From NCBI RefSeq assembly GCF_002584535.1, contig NZ_NUOT01000008.1:310001-374000 (forward strand): DNA of 64,000 nt, read 5' to 3'. Shown here one piece after another: positions 63,446 to 64,000 of this stretch. The DNA comes from Bacillus cereus. Its GTDB lineage: Bacteria > Bacillota > Bacilli > Bacillales > Bacillaceae_G. Within the stretch, counting starts at the first letter, position 1; every line of letters starts with the position of its first letter. The notes beneath the pieces are model-generated. The model was given only the letters and a program-made list of their open reading frames with translations. It was not told the DNA's origin and searched no databases. A program made the translations under genes and the position numbers.

Positions 63446-64000
63446 AAGAGCTTGGAACTGTTTCGAATATAAGTCAAAGCGGAGAGGCCATGAGGCTAAC
63501 AATTACCGCAAATACAATCTTGTCAGATGTAAGATCAGGAGACAGTATCGCTGTAAATGGAATCTGTTTAACCGTCACTTCTTTTACAGCGTCTTCGTTT
63601 ACTGTTGATGCCATGCCGGAAACAATGCGAGCGACATCACTCCGTATGCTCGGTACCCGTTCTAAAGTGAATTTAGAACGAGCAATGGCTGCAAACGGGC
63701 GTTTTGGTGGCCATTTCGTCACAGGGCATATTGATGGAATTGGAACCATTGTAAGTAAAAAACAGCACTATAATGCGATATATTACAAAATTGAAATTCC
63801 AGATGATTTGCTCCGTTATTGTTTACACAAAGGATCGATAGCTGTTGATGGCACAAGCTTAACGATATTTGATATAGATGAATCTTCCATTACCATTTCG
63901 CTCATTCCGCATACAGTAAGTGCATCTATTATTGGGGAAAAAGCAGCTGGAGACATCGTAAATATTGAATGTGACATGATTGGAAAATATATTGAGCGTT
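63427..64000 (+). CDS. ribE: Riboflavin synthase alpha chain, N-terminal part
   Basis: 191 codons to the window edge of about 215 expected. Starts MFTGIVEELGTV and shows both lumazine-synthase-like barrels: VNGICLTVTSF (near 45) and its second-half equivalent VDGTSLTIFDI (near 141), with GGHFVTGHIDG near 98. Makes riboflavin from two lumazines. The ATG lies inside the end of ribD after GAGGTGC, indicating translational coupling. Confidence 0.95.
   Translation, partial: MFTGIVEELGTVSNISQSGEAMRLTITANTILSDVRSGDSIAVNGICLTVTSFTASSFTVDAMPETMRATSLRMLGTRSKVNLERAMAANGRFGGHFVTGHIDGIGTIVSKKQHYNAIYYKIEIPDDLLRYCLHKGSIAVDGTSLTIFDIDESSITISLIPHTVSASIIGEKAAGDIVNIECDMIGKYIER

Noticed and set aside
1-64000. 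CRISPR arrays, prophage, insertion sequences, rRNA or tRNA genes
   Set aside because: I saw no repeat-spacer arrays, transposase or phage structural genes, and no rRNA or tRNA signatures; the repeats found are short intergenic elements.

Overview
The window is a low-GC Firmicute chromosome segment. Gene order, spore genes and protein sequences place it in the genus Bacillus, most likely the Bacillus cereus group. Evidence: a complete ptsI-ptsH-ptsG-glcT block, the spoVA and dacF-spoIIAA-spoIIAB-sigF operons, the yqkC-yqkF/nudF/mciZ/spoIIM/fur/xerD/deoB/punA order known from B. subtilis, a YjcZ-type spore micro-protein, and dispersed structured intergenic repeats like those reported for the B. 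cereus group. The species call is an inference from the sequence alone.

Layout. 1-2.2 kb: the end of the methionine-salvage operon (mtnW partial, mtnX, mtnB, mtnD). 2.5-8.8 kb: small membrane proteins, a beta-lactamase-like hydrolase/ykwC operon, a PAS-GGDEF protein with a degenerate signature, a nitroreductase, and a low-complexity, probably spore-associated protein. 8.9-14.3 kb: glucose PTS with its GlcT antiterminator and RNA switch. 14.4-18 kb: a Cof-type phosphatase and nagA-nagB-nagR. 18-22 kb: a secreted metallo-beta-lactamase-fold protein, scpB/scpA, ypuF and ribT. 22.5-25 kb: ppiB, ypuA and a second Cof-type phosphatase. 25.1-32.6 kb: spoVAF-EA-EB-D-C with remnants of spoVAB and spoVAA, then sigF-spoIIAB-spoIIAA and dacF. 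32.7-36.3 kb: a YtrA-type regulator with an ABC exporter that has two paralogous permeases. 36.3-40.6 kb: a secreted protein, a MarR regulator, a SIMPL protein, a purine permease and CorA. 40.7-44 kb: pdp-punA-deoB nucleoside catabolism. 44.4-49.4 kb: a YtkA lipoprotein, xerD, yqzK, fur, spoIIM, an acetyltransferase, nudF and mciZ. 49.4-61.7 kb: aldo-keto reductases, GrpB-like, yqkE, a secreted 5'-nucleotidase, a ferritin-like protein, hydrolases, an Na+/H+ antiporter-family protein, a LacI regulator, yqkD, a CDGSH protein and two crcB genes. 61.8-64 kb: FMN riboswitch, ribD and a partial ribE.

How the genes work together. Sugar import and amino-sugar catabolism (ptsG/H/I, nagA/B) sit beside their own regulators and carry cre-like sites. 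The sporulation block holds the forespore commitment switch (SpoIIAA/AB/sigma-F), the forespore peptidoglycan enzyme DacF, the DPA channel (SpoVA), the engulfment protein SpoIIM and the division inhibitor MciZ. Nucleoside salvage (deoB, punA, pdp) is one operon. Riboflavin genes are split: ribD/ribE under an FMN riboswitch at the right end, and ribT about 40 kb away.

There is no CRISPR array, prophage, insertion sequence, rRNA or tRNA that I can recognise, and no clearly new multi-gene system. The most unusual signals are: (1) a deletion that joins the start of spoVAA to the end of spoVAB behind an intact sigma-G promoter; (2) a 71-bp dual-coding overlap of nagB and nagR; (3) a ptsHI promoter nested in the ptsG terminator; (4) two copies of a structured repeat, plus other repeat-like elements, one of them between two duplicated permease genes; and (5) several perfect palindromes in promoters whose regulators are not identified.
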